64,000 bases of DNA. Source: Pseudoruegeria sp. SK021. Its GTDB lineage: Bacteria > Pseudomonadota > Alphaproteobacteria > Rhodobacterales > Rhodobacteraceae. The stretch is from positions 51,394 through 115,393 of the forward strand of contig NZ_MTBG01000009.1 in NCBI RefSeq assembly GCF_002119405.1, given 5' to 3'. Below are positions 19,470 to 28,001 of this stretch, in pieces. The notes beneath the pieces are model-generated. The model worked only from the letters and a program-made list of their open reading frames with translations. It searched no databases and was not told where the DNA came from. Every line of letters begins with the position of its first letter. Position 1 is the first letter of the stretch. Position numbers and translations under genes: made by a program.

Positions 19470-19878
19470 TTAACATTGAGCCACCCGATGCATCCTTTTA
19501 TATAAAGATCAATTTGAAAATAAAAGCCCCTCTTTAAGGGATGATCGTTAAATGGCGGAAAATTGTTTATCGGAACTCATGTAATCAAGGGGCGCTTTTT
19601 ATTAATTGACGCAGGGTAAATGCAAAACGCGCCATAATTGGTTTTGGTTCCATATAAAGTTTATAAATTTTTGGCATGGAGTCATGTTGAAGTGTTGATT
19701 TCGTAAGTCGCGTGATCGATGCCCTTACGATGGAACGGTCCAATTTCTGGAAAGAGCGTTGGATATCGTTTGCTTGATAGCAATAATCGGGCAGGGCGCA
19801 GCGAAGATTATTCAAAACTGAAATATTGAGCCCATATCAGATTTATCTGATGATCCTTCGACTGGGCCGTCAGACGAC
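19470..19878. other. AT-rich intergenic region
   Basis: About 400 bases of clearly lower GC than the surroundings, with tracts such as TTTTATATAAAG and TTTTTATTAATTG. It lies upstream of the H-NS-like gene and downstream of arfB. Apart from the doubtful ORF at 19585-19815 nothing is recognised. The composition fits an H-NS binding or autoregulation region. Confidence 0.5.
19585..19815 (-). CDS. Possible small ORF in AT-rich gap (unknown)
   Basis: A 76-codon open frame inside the most AT-rich stretch of the window. I do not recognise a family. Its middle (residues about 18-45, including KLDRSIVRASITRL) has the spacing of a helix-turn-helix, which is only suggestive. No clear ribosome binding site is seen. 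It could be a decayed or recently acquired gene, or a chance frame. Confidence 0.25.
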   Translation of the reverse strand: MNNLRCALPDYCYQANDIQRSFQKLDRSIVRASITRLTKSTLQHDSMPKIYKLYMEPKPIMARFAFTLRQLIKSAP

Positions 19879-20301
19879 CTATTCTGCATCGTCAACCTTG
19901 CCGCGGAGCGATTTCACCGTGCTGCGCTGAGACTTTCCCGCCAGCCGCCGGCGGACGCTGGCCTTGGTGGGTTTCGTCGGGCGGCGGCGTTTTGGGGTGA
20001 TCAGGGCAGCGCGAATTAGTTCGGCAAGGCGCTCGCGGGCGATGTCGCGGTTGCGGGCCTGACTTCGGGTGTCTTCAACCCTCAGCAGCAGCGCCCCCTC
20101 TTCGGTCCAGCGCCGTCCGGCCAGCCGTTTGAGCCGCGCCTTAACAGGATCGGTCAGGTTCGGGCTTCTGGCTGCTTCAAAGCGCAGTTCGACGGCGGTT
20201 GAGACTTTGTTGACGTTCTGACCACCCGGCCCCGAGGACCGGGTAAAACTTTCGGTCATCTCCCAATCCTGTAGGGCGATTTGATCGGTGATTTCCAGCA
20301 T
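19879..20301 (-). CDS. arfB: Alternative ribosome-rescue factor ArfB
   Basis: A 140-residue peptidyl-tRNA hydrolase domain protein of the ArfB (YaeJ) type, which releases nascent chains from ribosomes stalled without a stop codon. The GGQ motif is at residues 26-28 (SSGPGGQNVNKVST). A basic C-terminal tail (RRLAGKSQRSTVKSLRGK) that enters the empty mRNA channel distinguishes it from canonical release factors, as does the short length with no codon-recognition domain. It ends before an AT-rich gap. mgsA lies upstream on the same strand at a 95-base distance. Confidence 0.93.
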   Translation of the reverse strand: MLEITDQIALQDWEMTESFTRSSGPGGQNVNKVSTAVELRFEAARSPNLTDPVKARLKRLAGRRWTEEGALLLRVEDTRSQARNRDIARERLAELIRAALITPKRRRPTKPTKASVRRRLAGKSQRSTVKSLRGKVDDAE

Positions 20302-20396
20302 GGCGCGGCCCTTTGCTTGGTCCTTTGCGACCCCGTTTCAGGCCCCTCATAGCGCCATTCACCGGAAATTGGCAGAGGGTCGCGCTGGACGTGCGG

Positions 20397-20774
20397 CTAA
20401 GTCGCCAGCAACCCGAGAATGGCGGCAGCGCTGGCCGGGCTCATGGCGAGGGGGATATCGTAATACACCGCCAGTCGCAGCAAGGATTTGACGTCAACAT
20501 CATGGGGCAGGGCGGATAGCGGGTCGGTGAAGAAGATCAGCCCGTCAAGCCGGCCTTCGGCGATCATCGCACCAAGCTGGGCGTCACCGCCAAGCGGGCC
20601 GCTTTTCATTCGGATGACCGTCAGCCCCAGATCGTCATGTAATCGTCCGCCGGTGGTGCCGGTGGCGTAAAGATCGAACTTGGCCAGAACATCAACCCGG
20701 GGCCGAGCCCAGTCGATCAACATTGATTTCTTGGCATCATGCGCCACAAGGGCAAGGGTCTGTTTGCGGGACAT
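20397..20774 (-). CDS. mgsA: Methylglyoxal synthase
   Basis: A 125-residue enzyme converting dihydroxyacetone phosphate to methylglyoxal and phosphate. Expected residues are present: H12, the phosphate-binding TGTTG (38-42), D64 in SGPLGGDAQ as the catalytic aspartate, and H91 before DVDVKSLLR. It is shorter than the E. coli protein (about 150) at the C-terminus but normal for this group. The start at 20774 has GGAG eight bases upstream; a longer reading adds 72 unrelated residues. It is divergent from phaE. Confidence 0.95.
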   Translation of the reverse strand: MSRKQTLALVAHDAKKSMLIDWARPRVDVLAKFDLYATGTTGGRLHDDLGLTVIRMKSGPLGGDAQLGAMIAEGRLDGLIFFTDPLSALPHDVDVKSLLRLAVYYDIPLAMSPASAAAILGLLAT

Positions 20775-20974
20775 GGGGCACTCCTGCTGGGTCGAGAGTG
20801 TCATACACGTTTGGGCCGCCGTGTTGAGAGGGTTTTTCTGGCGCGGCAATGCGGGGCCGCGAAAGTGCCCGAAAAGCCGCATGGTGCGGATCGGCGCATG
20901 GGAAATACATCTGTCCGAGCGGTTCCTGCTGCGATCCGCGCGACATCGTCGTAAAAGCGCTGTATGGAAGGGGA

Positions 20975-21760
20975 ATGTCACAGTCCGCATCCCCTTTCAG
21001 CCCCTTTCTGGACGCTTTGCTGAGCGCGCAGATCACGGCTCTTCAGGCGCAAGAGCCGTTCTGGAAGGCTGTCGGGTCGGCCGTGGATGCCGCAGGCGGC
21101 GATGGTGCCGCTGCGAATGCATTCTGGGATGAGGCGAACCATCTGCGCGCAGATTGGGTTTCCAAGCTTAGCCCAGCCGGATCGGGCGATGATACTGCTC
21201 TTGAAACCTTGCGGCGGATGCTGGACCCGGCGCAGTTTCTGGGCGCTGGTTCTGACGATATTAACGTGACCCTGCGCAAGCTTTTGGAGGGACACAACCT
21301 GTCAGGGCTTGGCGCGGCTGATCCCAAATTGCAATCGGTCGCCCAAGACTGGGCGACGTTGTGCGAGGCGGGTGCGCGCTATCGCTTGGTCATGGGTCAA
21401 GCGTGGATGCGGGCCTTTGAAACTTTCGCGGAGGTGGTGAATGCCGATCCGGCGTTGGCTGCGTCCGGACCGCGGGCGTTGTCGGACCGTTGGCTTGCCA
21501 TTGCCAATGATGAGTTGATCGCGACCCAACGTTCTGAACCTTTTTTGGACGCGCAGCGCATGTTGCTGCGGGCGGGCGTCGCCTATCGTCAGCGGGAACG
21601 CGACGTGATCGAAAGCTGGTGCGAGGCGCATGCGATCCCCACACGGTCCGAGATCGATGATATGCATCTGACCTTGCACGTGCTGCGCCGCCAAGTGCGC
21701 GAGTTGCGCAAGCAATTGGCCGATGCGTCGATGGCAGTGCACCCCGGCAGCGGGTGCTGA
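20975..21760 (+). CDS. phaE: Class III polyhydroxyalkanoate synthase subunit PhaE
   Basis: A 261-residue, mostly helical protein without catalytic motifs, called PhaE from context and from its C-terminal segment. There a histidine- and arginine-rich helix (IDDMHLTLHVLRRQVRELRKQL) resembles the PhaE tail. PhaE is the non-catalytic partner of the class III PhaC. The start at 20975 follows GGAAGGGGA. Its stop overlaps the phaC GTG start by 7 bases, so the two are coupled. It is shorter than many PhaE proteins (about 350). The call depends largely on the neighbouring phaC. Confidence 0.78.
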   Translation: MSQSASPFSPFLDALLSAQITALQAQEPFWKAVGSAVDAAGGDGAAANAFWDEANHLRADWVSKLSPAGSGDDTALETLRRMLDPAQFLGAGSDDINVTLRKLLEGHNLSGLGAADPKLQSVAQDWATLCEAGARYRLVMGQAWMRAFETFAEVVNADPALAASGPRALSDRWLAIANDELIATQRSEPFLDAQRMLLRAGVAYRQRERDVIESWCEAHAIPTRSEIDDMHLTLHVLRRQVRELRKQLADASMAVHPGSGC

Positions 21761-22869
21761 TCGGCCAGATGGCGGCGGGTCCGGGTGAAAATAAGGGTCT
21801 GCATGACCTTCTAGAGGTCGGCACCAATTTCCTGCGCTGTCTTGAGACGCTGTCCCATGTTGAGGCAGATGATATTCAGATCGCAACCGCGCCCAAGCAC
21901 CCAGTTCTGCAACAGGACCGCATGACGCTGTTTCGCTATGACCGCGCTGACACGGGGCCTGCACCGATCGGGCCGGTGCTGATCGTCTACGGACTGATTG
22001 GGCGACCTTGGATGATCGACTTACAGGAAGACCGCAGTCTGGTGCGCAATCTGCTGGCGGACAATGTGGATTTGTTCGTGGTGGATTGGGGGCACCCGAC
22101 CCGGGCCGATCAATATCTGACGATTGATGATTATGTGGATTGGTATCTCGACGATTGTGTCGATCAGATCTGTCAGGCGACCGGAGCCTCGGCTGTGACC
22201 CTGTTGGGAATTTGCGAAGGCGGGGTCTTCTCGACGCTTTATGCGGCCCGGCACCCCCAGAAAGTGCGGAACTTGATCCTGACGGTGACGCCGATCGACT
22301 TTCATGGCGATCTAAAGGATGCCGATCCCAGCCATGGGTTTGTGAACCTGTGGACCCGCAATCTGGCAGACGAAGATATCGAGGGGCTGATCGGCACTTA
22401 TGGGAACTTGCCGGGCGAGATTATGGCGGCGGTCTTTCTGGCGATGACTCCGCTGAAGACGTTGACGAAATACAACCGAGATCTCTTGGATTTGGCGGCA
22501 GATGAACCCCGGATGTTGAATTTTCTGCGCATGGAGAAATGGCTGGCGGACCGGCCGCATCATCCCGGCGCGGCGGCGCGACAATGGTTGATTGATCTCT
22601 ATAAAGAGAACCGGCTGGTGCGCGGCACATTCGAGATCTCTGGCGCCCGGATAGATCTGGGCAGTTTGACCCTGCCGATCCTGAACATTTATGCGCAGCA
22701 TGATCATATCGTGCCGCCGCCTTGCTCTACGGCGCTGGCCGGGCTGGTCGGCAGCACGGATTACACCGAACTGGCACTGCCCTGTGGCCATATTGGGGTG
22801 TTTGTTGGCGAGAAAAGCCAATCGGTCGTGCAGCGCGGGATCGTGGACTGGTTGCGGGTGCGGCCCTAA
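21754..22869 (+). CDS. phaC: Class III polyhydroxyalkanoate synthase catalytic subunit PhaC
   Basis: A 371-residue alpha/beta-hydrolase-fold polymerase that links 3-hydroxyacyl-CoA units into storage polyester on the granule surface. The lipase-box-like motif GICEGG puts the nucleophile at C154, the cysteine used by PHA synthases. The acid and base are in QHDHIVPP and CGHIGVF. The short length (class I enzymes are about 600) and the upstream phaE-like gene mark it as class III. The start may be GTG 21754, overlapping phaE, or ATG 21769. Its stop overlaps the convergent racemase stop. Confidence 0.92.
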   Translation: MLIGQMAAGPGENKGLHDLLEVGTNFLRCLETLSHVEADDIQIATAPKHPVLQQDRMTLFRYDRADTGPAPIGPVLIVYGLIGRPWMIDLQEDRSLVRNLLADNVDLFVVDWGHPTRADQYLTIDDYVDWYLDDCVDQICQATGASAVTLLGICEGGVFSTLYAARHPQKVRNLILTVTPIDFHGDLKDADPSHGFVNLWTRNLADEDIEGLIGTYGNLPGEIMAAVFLAMTPLKTLTKYNRDLLDLAADEPRMLNFLRMEKWLADRPHHPGAAARQWLIDLYKENRLVRGTFEISGARIDLGSLTLPILNIYAQHDHIVPPPCSTALAGLVGSTDYTELALPCGHIGVFVGEKSQSVVQRGIVDWLRVRP

Positions 22870-23519
22870 ACCCGAAACTGCCGGGCCGCCGCGCTGACCT
22901 GTGCGGCGGCGGCGACCGGATCGATGATCGGGGCGTCGATGGCGGCGCGGACGGCGTCCACCACCTCGGACATGCCAGCACAGCCTAAGATGATGCAATC
23001 GACCCCGTCTTCGGACAGGGCGGCGCGGCAGTGGGAAATCACTGCCGCGATCACGTCGGACGCGCCAGATTCAAGCGCAAGAACCGGCACTTCGCTGGCG
23101 CGGACCCGGCCGCAGGCATGCCATAAACCCTCGGCGCGGATGTTATCCTCTAAGATCGGTACCGATACGCCCAGCGTGGTCACGACCGAAAACCGCTGCC
23201 CGGTAAGCGCGGCGAGGTGATAGGCCGCTTGTCCGATGCCAATAACCGGGCAGGCGGCACGGGCGCGGGCCTCGGCCAGACCGGTATCGTCAAAACAAGC
23301 GATGATGATGCCATCGGCCCCGGCTGCGCTGGCATCATCCACCAGTCGAAGCAATGGCGGCACCGCAGCGGCCCCGTCTTCTGGCCCCTGAATGGAGGCA
23401 GGCCCAAGATGCGAGGTCCAGCCGTCGAAGGTTTGGTACGGGGCGGCGTCGCGGGCTGTTTGCACGATCCGCGCCGTCATGGCTTTGGTGCTGTTGGGAT
23501 TGATCAGGATGGTGCTCAT
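22866..23519 (-). CDS. Asp/Glu/hydantoin racemase family protein
   Basis: A 217-residue racemase-fold protein. The two catalytic cysteines expected of the family are C75 (IIACFDD) and C180 (ILGCAGMS). The N-terminal ILINPNST motif is typical of the hydantoin/arylmalonate branch rather than true MurI. It could racemise an amino acid or 5-substituted hydantoin. It is the last gene of a PotABCD-like operon and starts 8 bases after the permease gene's stop at 23527, so it probably acts on the imported compound. The exact substrate cannot be read from sequence. Confidence 0.85.
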   Translation of the reverse strand: MSTILINPNSTKAMTARIVQTARDAAPYQTFDGWTSHLGPASIQGPEDGAAAVPPLLRLVDDASAAGADGIIIACFDDTGLAEARARAACPVIGIGQAAYHLAALTGQRFSVVTTLGVSVPILEDNIRAEGLWHACGRVRASEVPVLALESGASDVIAAVISHCRAALSEDGVDCIILGCAGMSEVVDAVRAAIDAPIIDPVAAAAQVSAAARQFRV

Positions 23520-23526
23520 GGCCGGA

Positions 23527-24369
23527 TCACACCAGACCCTGACCGGCATCCGAGCCGGTCTTGGCCTTGCGCCGACCCAGCACAAGCACGGTGACCAGAA
23601 AAACGGCGATGATCAACAGTGAAAACAGGGTTGTCAGTGTCCCCAACGCATAGATCACCGGGGTGGTGACATTGGTGGTCATGCCGTAAATCTCCAGCGG
23701 GAGGGTGTTGTAACTGCCCGAGGTCAACAAGGTCCGGGCAAACTCATCATAGCTGAGGGTGAACCCGAACAGGGCGACCCCGATCAGGGACGGGGCGATG
23801 ATTGGCAAAACCACGTAGCGCAGGGTTTGCCACGCGCTGGCGCCCTGATCGCGGGCGGCTTCTTCATAGCTTTTGTCAAAGCGGTTGAAGACGGCGAACA
23901 TGATCAGAAGGCCGAAGGGCAGGGTCCATGTCAGTTGCGATCCAAACCCGGACGTGGCCCAATGCACCGGCAGCCCCAATTGATTGAAGATCAGCCCAAC
24001 CCCGAGTGAGATCAGGATCGACGGGATCACCAGAGAGGTGATGATCAGGTAGAACACCAGCCCTGACCCCGGAAAGTGCTTGCGGAACGCCAGTCCGCCC
24101 ATGACCGAGACGACGACGGTGGTGACCATCACCATGAGACCAAGGGTGATGCTGCGCCAGAAAGAACCCCAGATATCGCCGACCGCCTGTTGTTCGAACA
24201 GATCGGCAAACCAATGGATTGAGGTGCCGCGCATCGGGAAGGTCAACCCGCCGGACGGCCCTTGAAAGGACAAGATGCCGATGGTGATGGTCGGACCGTA
24301 GAGGAATAGCAAGAACAGGCCGAAGATCCCGGCGAGGACGTAAAAGCTTTTGGGGCGTTTTTCGTGCAT
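23527..24369 (-). CDS. ABC transporter permease (PotC-like)
   Basis: A 280-residue inner-membrane permease with about six transmembrane segments and the EAA loop (EEAARDQGASAWQTLRYVVLPIIAPSL) that docks on the ATPase. Closest in layout to the second permease of spermidine/putrescine-type importers. The start at 24369 lies one base after the stop of the partner permease gene. It forms one transporter with the genes at 24371-27601. The substrate may be a polyamine or another small cationic or amino compound. Confidence 0.9.
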   Translation of the reverse strand: MHEKRPKSFYVLAGIFGLFLLFLYGPTITIGILSFQGPSGGLTFPMRGTSIHWFADLFEQQAVGDIWGSFWRSITLGLMVMVTTVVVSVMGGLAFRKHFPGSGLVFYLIITSLVIPSILISLGVGLIFNQLGLPVHWATSGFGSQLTWTLPFGLLIMFAVFNRFDKSYEEAARDQGASAWQTLRYVVLPIIAPSLIGVALFGFTLSYDEFARTLLTSGSYNTLPLEIYGMTTNVTTPVIYALGTLTTLFSLLIIAVFLVTVLVLGRRKAKTGSDAGQGLV

Positions 24370-24370
24370 G

Positions 24371-25288
24371 TCAAAGCTCTTTCCGAATATCGACGAAGCG
24401 CAGGAAGATGCCGATCACAATCAGCACACTGCACAGCAACACTACAGCCGTTGCCGCCGCAGAGGGATATTGCAGCAGCGCGATGTCGTTAGAGATCAGC
24501 CGTCCGACATTGGCTGATTGGCTGCCGGACATGATCCGCACGGTGACGAAATCGCCCATCACAAGGGTCACGACGAAGATGGTGCCGATCATGATGCCGG
24601 GCTTGGTCAGGGGGATGATGACGTTCCACAGGATTTGAAGCCCGTTGGCACCGCCGTCGCGGGCGGCCTCAATCAGGGATTTGTCGATCCGCATCATGGT
24701 GTTGAAGATCGGCACAACCATGAACAGGGTGTAGAGATGCACAAAAGCAAGGATCACCGAAAAGTCCGAGAACAGCAGCCAGTCCAGCGGTTCGTCGATT
24801 ACCCCCCAGGACAGCAAGGCAGAGTTGGCGATGCCATTGCGGCCCAAAAATGGGATCCAGCTGATCATCCGGATGATGTTCGAGGTCCAGAATGGGATCG
24901 TGCATAGCAGGAACAAAACGATCTGCCATGTCAGGCTGCGCACATGAAAGGCAAGGAAGTAGGCGACGGTATAGCCCAGCGTCAGGGTGACCGCCCATGT
25001 GATCAGGGCGTATTTCAGCGTATTCAGAAAGACGCTGTAGGTGACGGGCGATCCAAACAGGAAGGAATAGTTTTCAAAGTCAAACGCCGGGATGATCGAA
25101 AATTCGGTGGCGCGCCAAAAGCTGACGGTGCCGATCATGATAATCGGCATGACCAGAAACAACACCAACACCAGAACCAGTGGGCTGGCCATCAGCCAGC
25201 CGACCAGTCCCGGTCGCCCCTTGATCCCGCTGGATTTGCGCAGGGGACCGACGCTGCCGGCCCCCGATTTTGTGCCTGCGATGGTCAT
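24371..25288 (-). CDS. ABC transporter permease (PotB-like)
   Basis: A 305-residue permease with a hydrophilic N-terminus, then six or so hydrophobic segments. The EAA loop is IEAARDGGANGLQILWNVIIPL. The segment TIPFWTSNIIRMISW is typical of PotB-type permeases. The ATG at 25288 overlaps the stop of the substrate-binding protein gene by 4 bases, giving coupling. Longer readings add 64 residues that overlap the upstream gene. Confidence 0.91.
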   Translation of the reverse strand: MTIAGTKSGAGSVGPLRKSSGIKGRPGLVGWLMASPLVLVLVLFLVMPIIMIGTVSFWRATEFSIIPAFDFENYSFLFGSPVTYSVFLNTLKYALITWAVTLTLGYTVAYFLAFHVRSLTWQIVLFLLCTIPFWTSNIIRMISWIPFLGRNGIANSALLSWGVIDEPLDWLLFSDFSVILAFVHLYTLFMVVPIFNTMMRIDKSLIEAARDGGANGLQILWNVIIPLTKPGIMIGTIFVVTLVMGDFVTVRIMSGSQSANVGRLISNDIALLQYPSAAATAVVLLCSVLIVIGIFLRFVDIRKEL

Positions 25289-26565
25289 GCGGCGATGAAC
25301 TCGTTCCATTTGCGGACCATGTACTGGTTTTCGTCCATGACAGCGTTCCAGCAGGCGACGGCGCCCATCCGGTCGTAGAACGAGCCGCCATCGCGAACCG
25401 CCCCGGCCGTTTCCATGACCACGCCTTGCGGGTTGAGGATGTCGGCTGTTGCGGGCTTGCCTTCGAACCAGAAGCCCCATTCGTTCGGGGTCATGAACCC
25501 TTTCGAGGTTTCCGGAACGGCAGAGTAATAGCCCTGCCGCATCAAATAGCCACCGACCCAGCCGGAGAGATACCAGTTAATGTATTCGTATGCGGCGTCC
25601 AGTTCGAGACCGCTGAGGCTTTTGGACAGGCCAATGCCGCCGCCCCAACTGCGATAGCCTTCTTCCAGCGGCTGGTAGACGCAAGGAATGCCTTTGGACC
25701 GCACCGCAGTGATGGCGGGCGACCACATCGACTGGATCACCACTTCGCCCGATGCCATCAGGTTGACGCTTTCGTCGAAGGATTTCCAGAAGGCGCGGAA
25801 CTGACCGGCTTTCTTGGCTTCGGTGAAGATCGCCAGCGTCTGGTCGATCTCACTGCGGGTCATGTTGCCCTTGTCGCCATAGGTGATTTCACCCATCGAC
25901 TCGCACACCATGGCCATATCCATGATCCCGATTGACGAGATGTCCAAAAGCGAGGCTTTGCCTTTGAATTCCGGGTTCAGCAATTCCGACCAGTTGTTGA
26001 TCGGACGGCCAATCAGATCGGGGCGGATGCCCAGCGTATCGGCATTATAGATGGTCGGGATCAGGGTCATCCAGTTGGTCGGCTCAGTGGCGAAACTGGT
26101 GCCGTCGGGGCCCTCTACAAAGCCCACGGTCGAGGGCGCGGTGCCTTGGGCGACGGTGCTTTCCGGGGTCAGTTTGCCGGTGGTGAAAATCGGCACGATC
26201 TTGTCGAACAGGTCGATGCGCGACACATCCATCGCCTGCAGATTGCCGGTCGGCCAGACCTTCTTGCAGATCCAGTATTCGATATCGGCGATGTCAAAGC
26301 TGTTCGGCTGGGTCGCGGCACGCTGGGTGACGCTGTCACTGTCCAACGCGGTCATCTCTAGTGTGAAGCCAAGGTCTTCTTTTACCTTATTGCCGACATC
26401 ATTGAGGTTCGATACGCCGGTGCCGAACTGGCGCAGGGTGACGTTCTTGATGTTTTGCGCCCAGATCATCGGTGCGCCCAGCGTACTGGCCCCGGCAAGG
26501 GTTGCCGTTGCGGCTGCCCCTTTCAAGACGCTGCGGCGGTTCAGGCGTTGGGTGGTCCCTGTCAT
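25285..26565 (-). CDS. ABC transporter substrate-binding protein (PotD/spermidine-type), Tat-exported
   Basis: A 426-residue periplasmic binding protein. The N-terminus (NRRSVLKGAAATATLAG, then GAPMIWAQ) is a twin-arginine signal with a likely cleavage after WA. The mature part has the organisation of polyamine-type binding proteins, with segments such as ELLNPEFKGKASLLD and AYEYINWYLSGW. The start at 26565 is chosen because the twin-arginine motif follows at a normal distance. It overlaps the permease gene by 4 bases and lies 52 bases after the ATPase gene. Confidence 0.9.
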   Translation of the reverse strand: MTGTTQRLNRRSVLKGAAATATLAGASTLGAPMIWAQNIKNVTLRQFGTGVSNLNDVGNKVKEDLGFTLEMTALDSDSVTQRAATQPNSFDIADIEYWICKKVWPTGNLQAMDVSRIDLFDKIVPIFTTGKLTPESTVAQGTAPSTVGFVEGPDGTSFATEPTNWMTLIPTIYNADTLGIRPDLIGRPINNWSELLNPEFKGKASLLDISSIGIMDMAMVCESMGEITYGDKGNMTRSEIDQTLAIFTEAKKAGQFRAFWKSFDESVNLMASGEVVIQSMWSPAITAVRSKGIPCVYQPLEEGYRSWGGGIGLSKSLSGLELDAAYEYINWYLSGWVGGYLMRQGYYSAVPETSKGFMTPNEWGFWFEGKPATADILNPQGVVMETAGAVRDGGSFYDRMGAVACWNAVMDENQYMVRKWNEFIAA

Positions 26566-26617
26566 GGTCTGTCTCCGGTTTCGTAGGGGGAGGTGTGGGT
26601 GTTCGCGGGCCGTCTGA

Positions 26618-27601
26618 TTATCCGGCCAGCGCATGTTGCCGGTCGGCCGGCCATGTCAGGCCGACCGGCTGGCCGATCTCTTTGGGGGCGCTGAAGAATG
26701 TGGCCTCTGGGATCATCGCAGTAATATCTTGGGCACCGTGGGCACGGGCCATCAGTGCAACATGCGCCCCTTGATATTCGATGGCGGTCACCACAGCTGG
26801 CAGCACCCCGGTCCCGACGTCGGTCAGGCTGACCTCATCGCTGCGCACGGCGACCGGCCCATTGGCCAGATCAATTACGTTATGGCCGCCCATAAATTGC
26901 GCCACGAATTTGGTACGTGGCGCATTAAAGACCTCGCGGGCAGGTCCGGCCTGTTCAATCACTGCGTTGTTCATGACGACAATCTCATCGGCCAGCGCCA
27001 GCGCCTCGTCTTGTCCATGGGTGACGTGGATGAAGGTAATGCCCAGTTCGCGCTGGAGTTTTTTCAACTCGGTACGCATCCGAATCCGCAGAAACGGGTC
27101 GAGGGCCGACAGCGGTTCGTCGAGCAGAAGAACCTGAGGCTGGGTGATCAGCGCCCGGGCCAGTGCGATGCGCTGCTGCTGACCGCCGGACAATTGCGCC
27201 GGCAGCCGCGCCCCGAATTTCGACATATCTACCAATTCCAGCAATTCACCGGCACGGCGATGGCGGGTTGGCTTGTCGACGCCTTTCATCTTCAGGCTGA
27301 ACGCCACATTGTCGAGGACGGACAGATGCGGAAACAGCGCGTAATTCTGAAACATCATCGCCGTGCCGCGCTTGGCTGGGGGCAGGTGCGAGATGTCAGA
27401 TCCGGCCAGAAGAATGGATCCGCTGGTAACCGCCTCGTGCCCGGCAATCATCCGAAGTGTGGTCGATTTCCCGCAACCCGACGGTCCCAACAGGCAAGCA
27501 TAGCTGCCACTGCGAAACTTGTGGTTGATCGATGTCACTGCCAGTGAGGTGCCATAGCGCTTGGTCAGGGAAATCAATTCAAGGGTGGAGGGTCCGGCCA
27601 T
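26618..27601 (-). CDS. ABC transporter ATP-binding protein (PotA-like)
   Basis: A 327-residue ATPase. Walker A is GPSGCGKST (39-47), the Q-loop is MFQNYALFP, the signature is LSGGQQQR, Walker B is LLLDEPLSALD and the switch histidine is in HVTHGQ. The C-terminal 90 residues form a TOBE-like regulatory domain, as in PotA and other MOI-type importers. It is the first gene of the operon, which runs ATPase, binding protein, two permeases, racemase. The promoter should lie in 27602-27842. Confidence 0.93.
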   Translation of the reverse strand: MAGPSTLELISLTKRYGTSLAVTSINHKFRSGSYACLLGPSGCGKSTTLRMIAGHEAVTSGSILLAGSDISHLPPAKRGTAMMFQNYALFPHLSVLDNVAFSLKMKGVDKPTRHRRAGELLELVDMSKFGARLPAQLSGGQQQRIALARALITQPQVLLLDEPLSALDPFLRIRMRTELKKLQRELGITFIHVTHGQDEALALADEIVVMNNAVIEQAGPAREVFNAPRTKFVAQFMGGHNVIDLANGPVAVRSDEVSLTDVGTGVLPAVVTAIEYQGAHVALMARAHGAQDITAMIPEATFFSAPKEIGQPVGLTWPADRQHALAG

Positions 27602-27842
27602 ATCTGTTCCTCTTTGTTGAGGCGACCCTGCGGCACGACCTCATAGGGTTCGACGGAAAACCGAACGCGGGCGGACGAAAGGCATGGATATTGATTAAAT
27701 ATTATGCGGTTCTGTGGTGGCGTGCGCGGTTTTACGGCATAAAGCCGGATGCAATCGGGTCGCCAACGGTCCACAGTCAGGAAAACTTGGCCTTGGATCT
27801 GTCGCACGTCAGAACGATTAGACCCCGGCGAAGGAGACGACA

Positions 27843-28001
27843 GTGACGGATCGGTTGATCAACAGGGAACAGGCATGGTGCGAATGTTCCGTCCAAAACG
27901 CGATGTCAGCACATTGGTGCCATCTCTTTTCGGCGCCAGGTTTGCGGCTGCCCCCCGCGGTGACGCCCAGTGTGCACAAGACTTTGATGAGGGTCCAATG
28001 A
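27843..28001 (+). CDS. Possible 52-codon upstream ORF coupled to the GNAT gene
   Basis: A GTG start at 27843 is preceded by AAGGAG at six bases, the best ribosome binding site in this gap. The frame runs 52 codons and its TGA overlaps the ATG of the acetyltransferase gene (ATGA). The peptide is unusual (several Cys and Trp) and I recognise no family. It could be a regulatory upstream ORF or a small protein; a chance frame is possible. The rest of the gap (27602-27842) should hold the promoters of the divergent ABC operon and this unit. Confidence 0.3.
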   Translation: MTDRLINREQAWCECSVQNAMSAHWCHLFSAPGLRLPPAVTPSVHKTLMRVQ

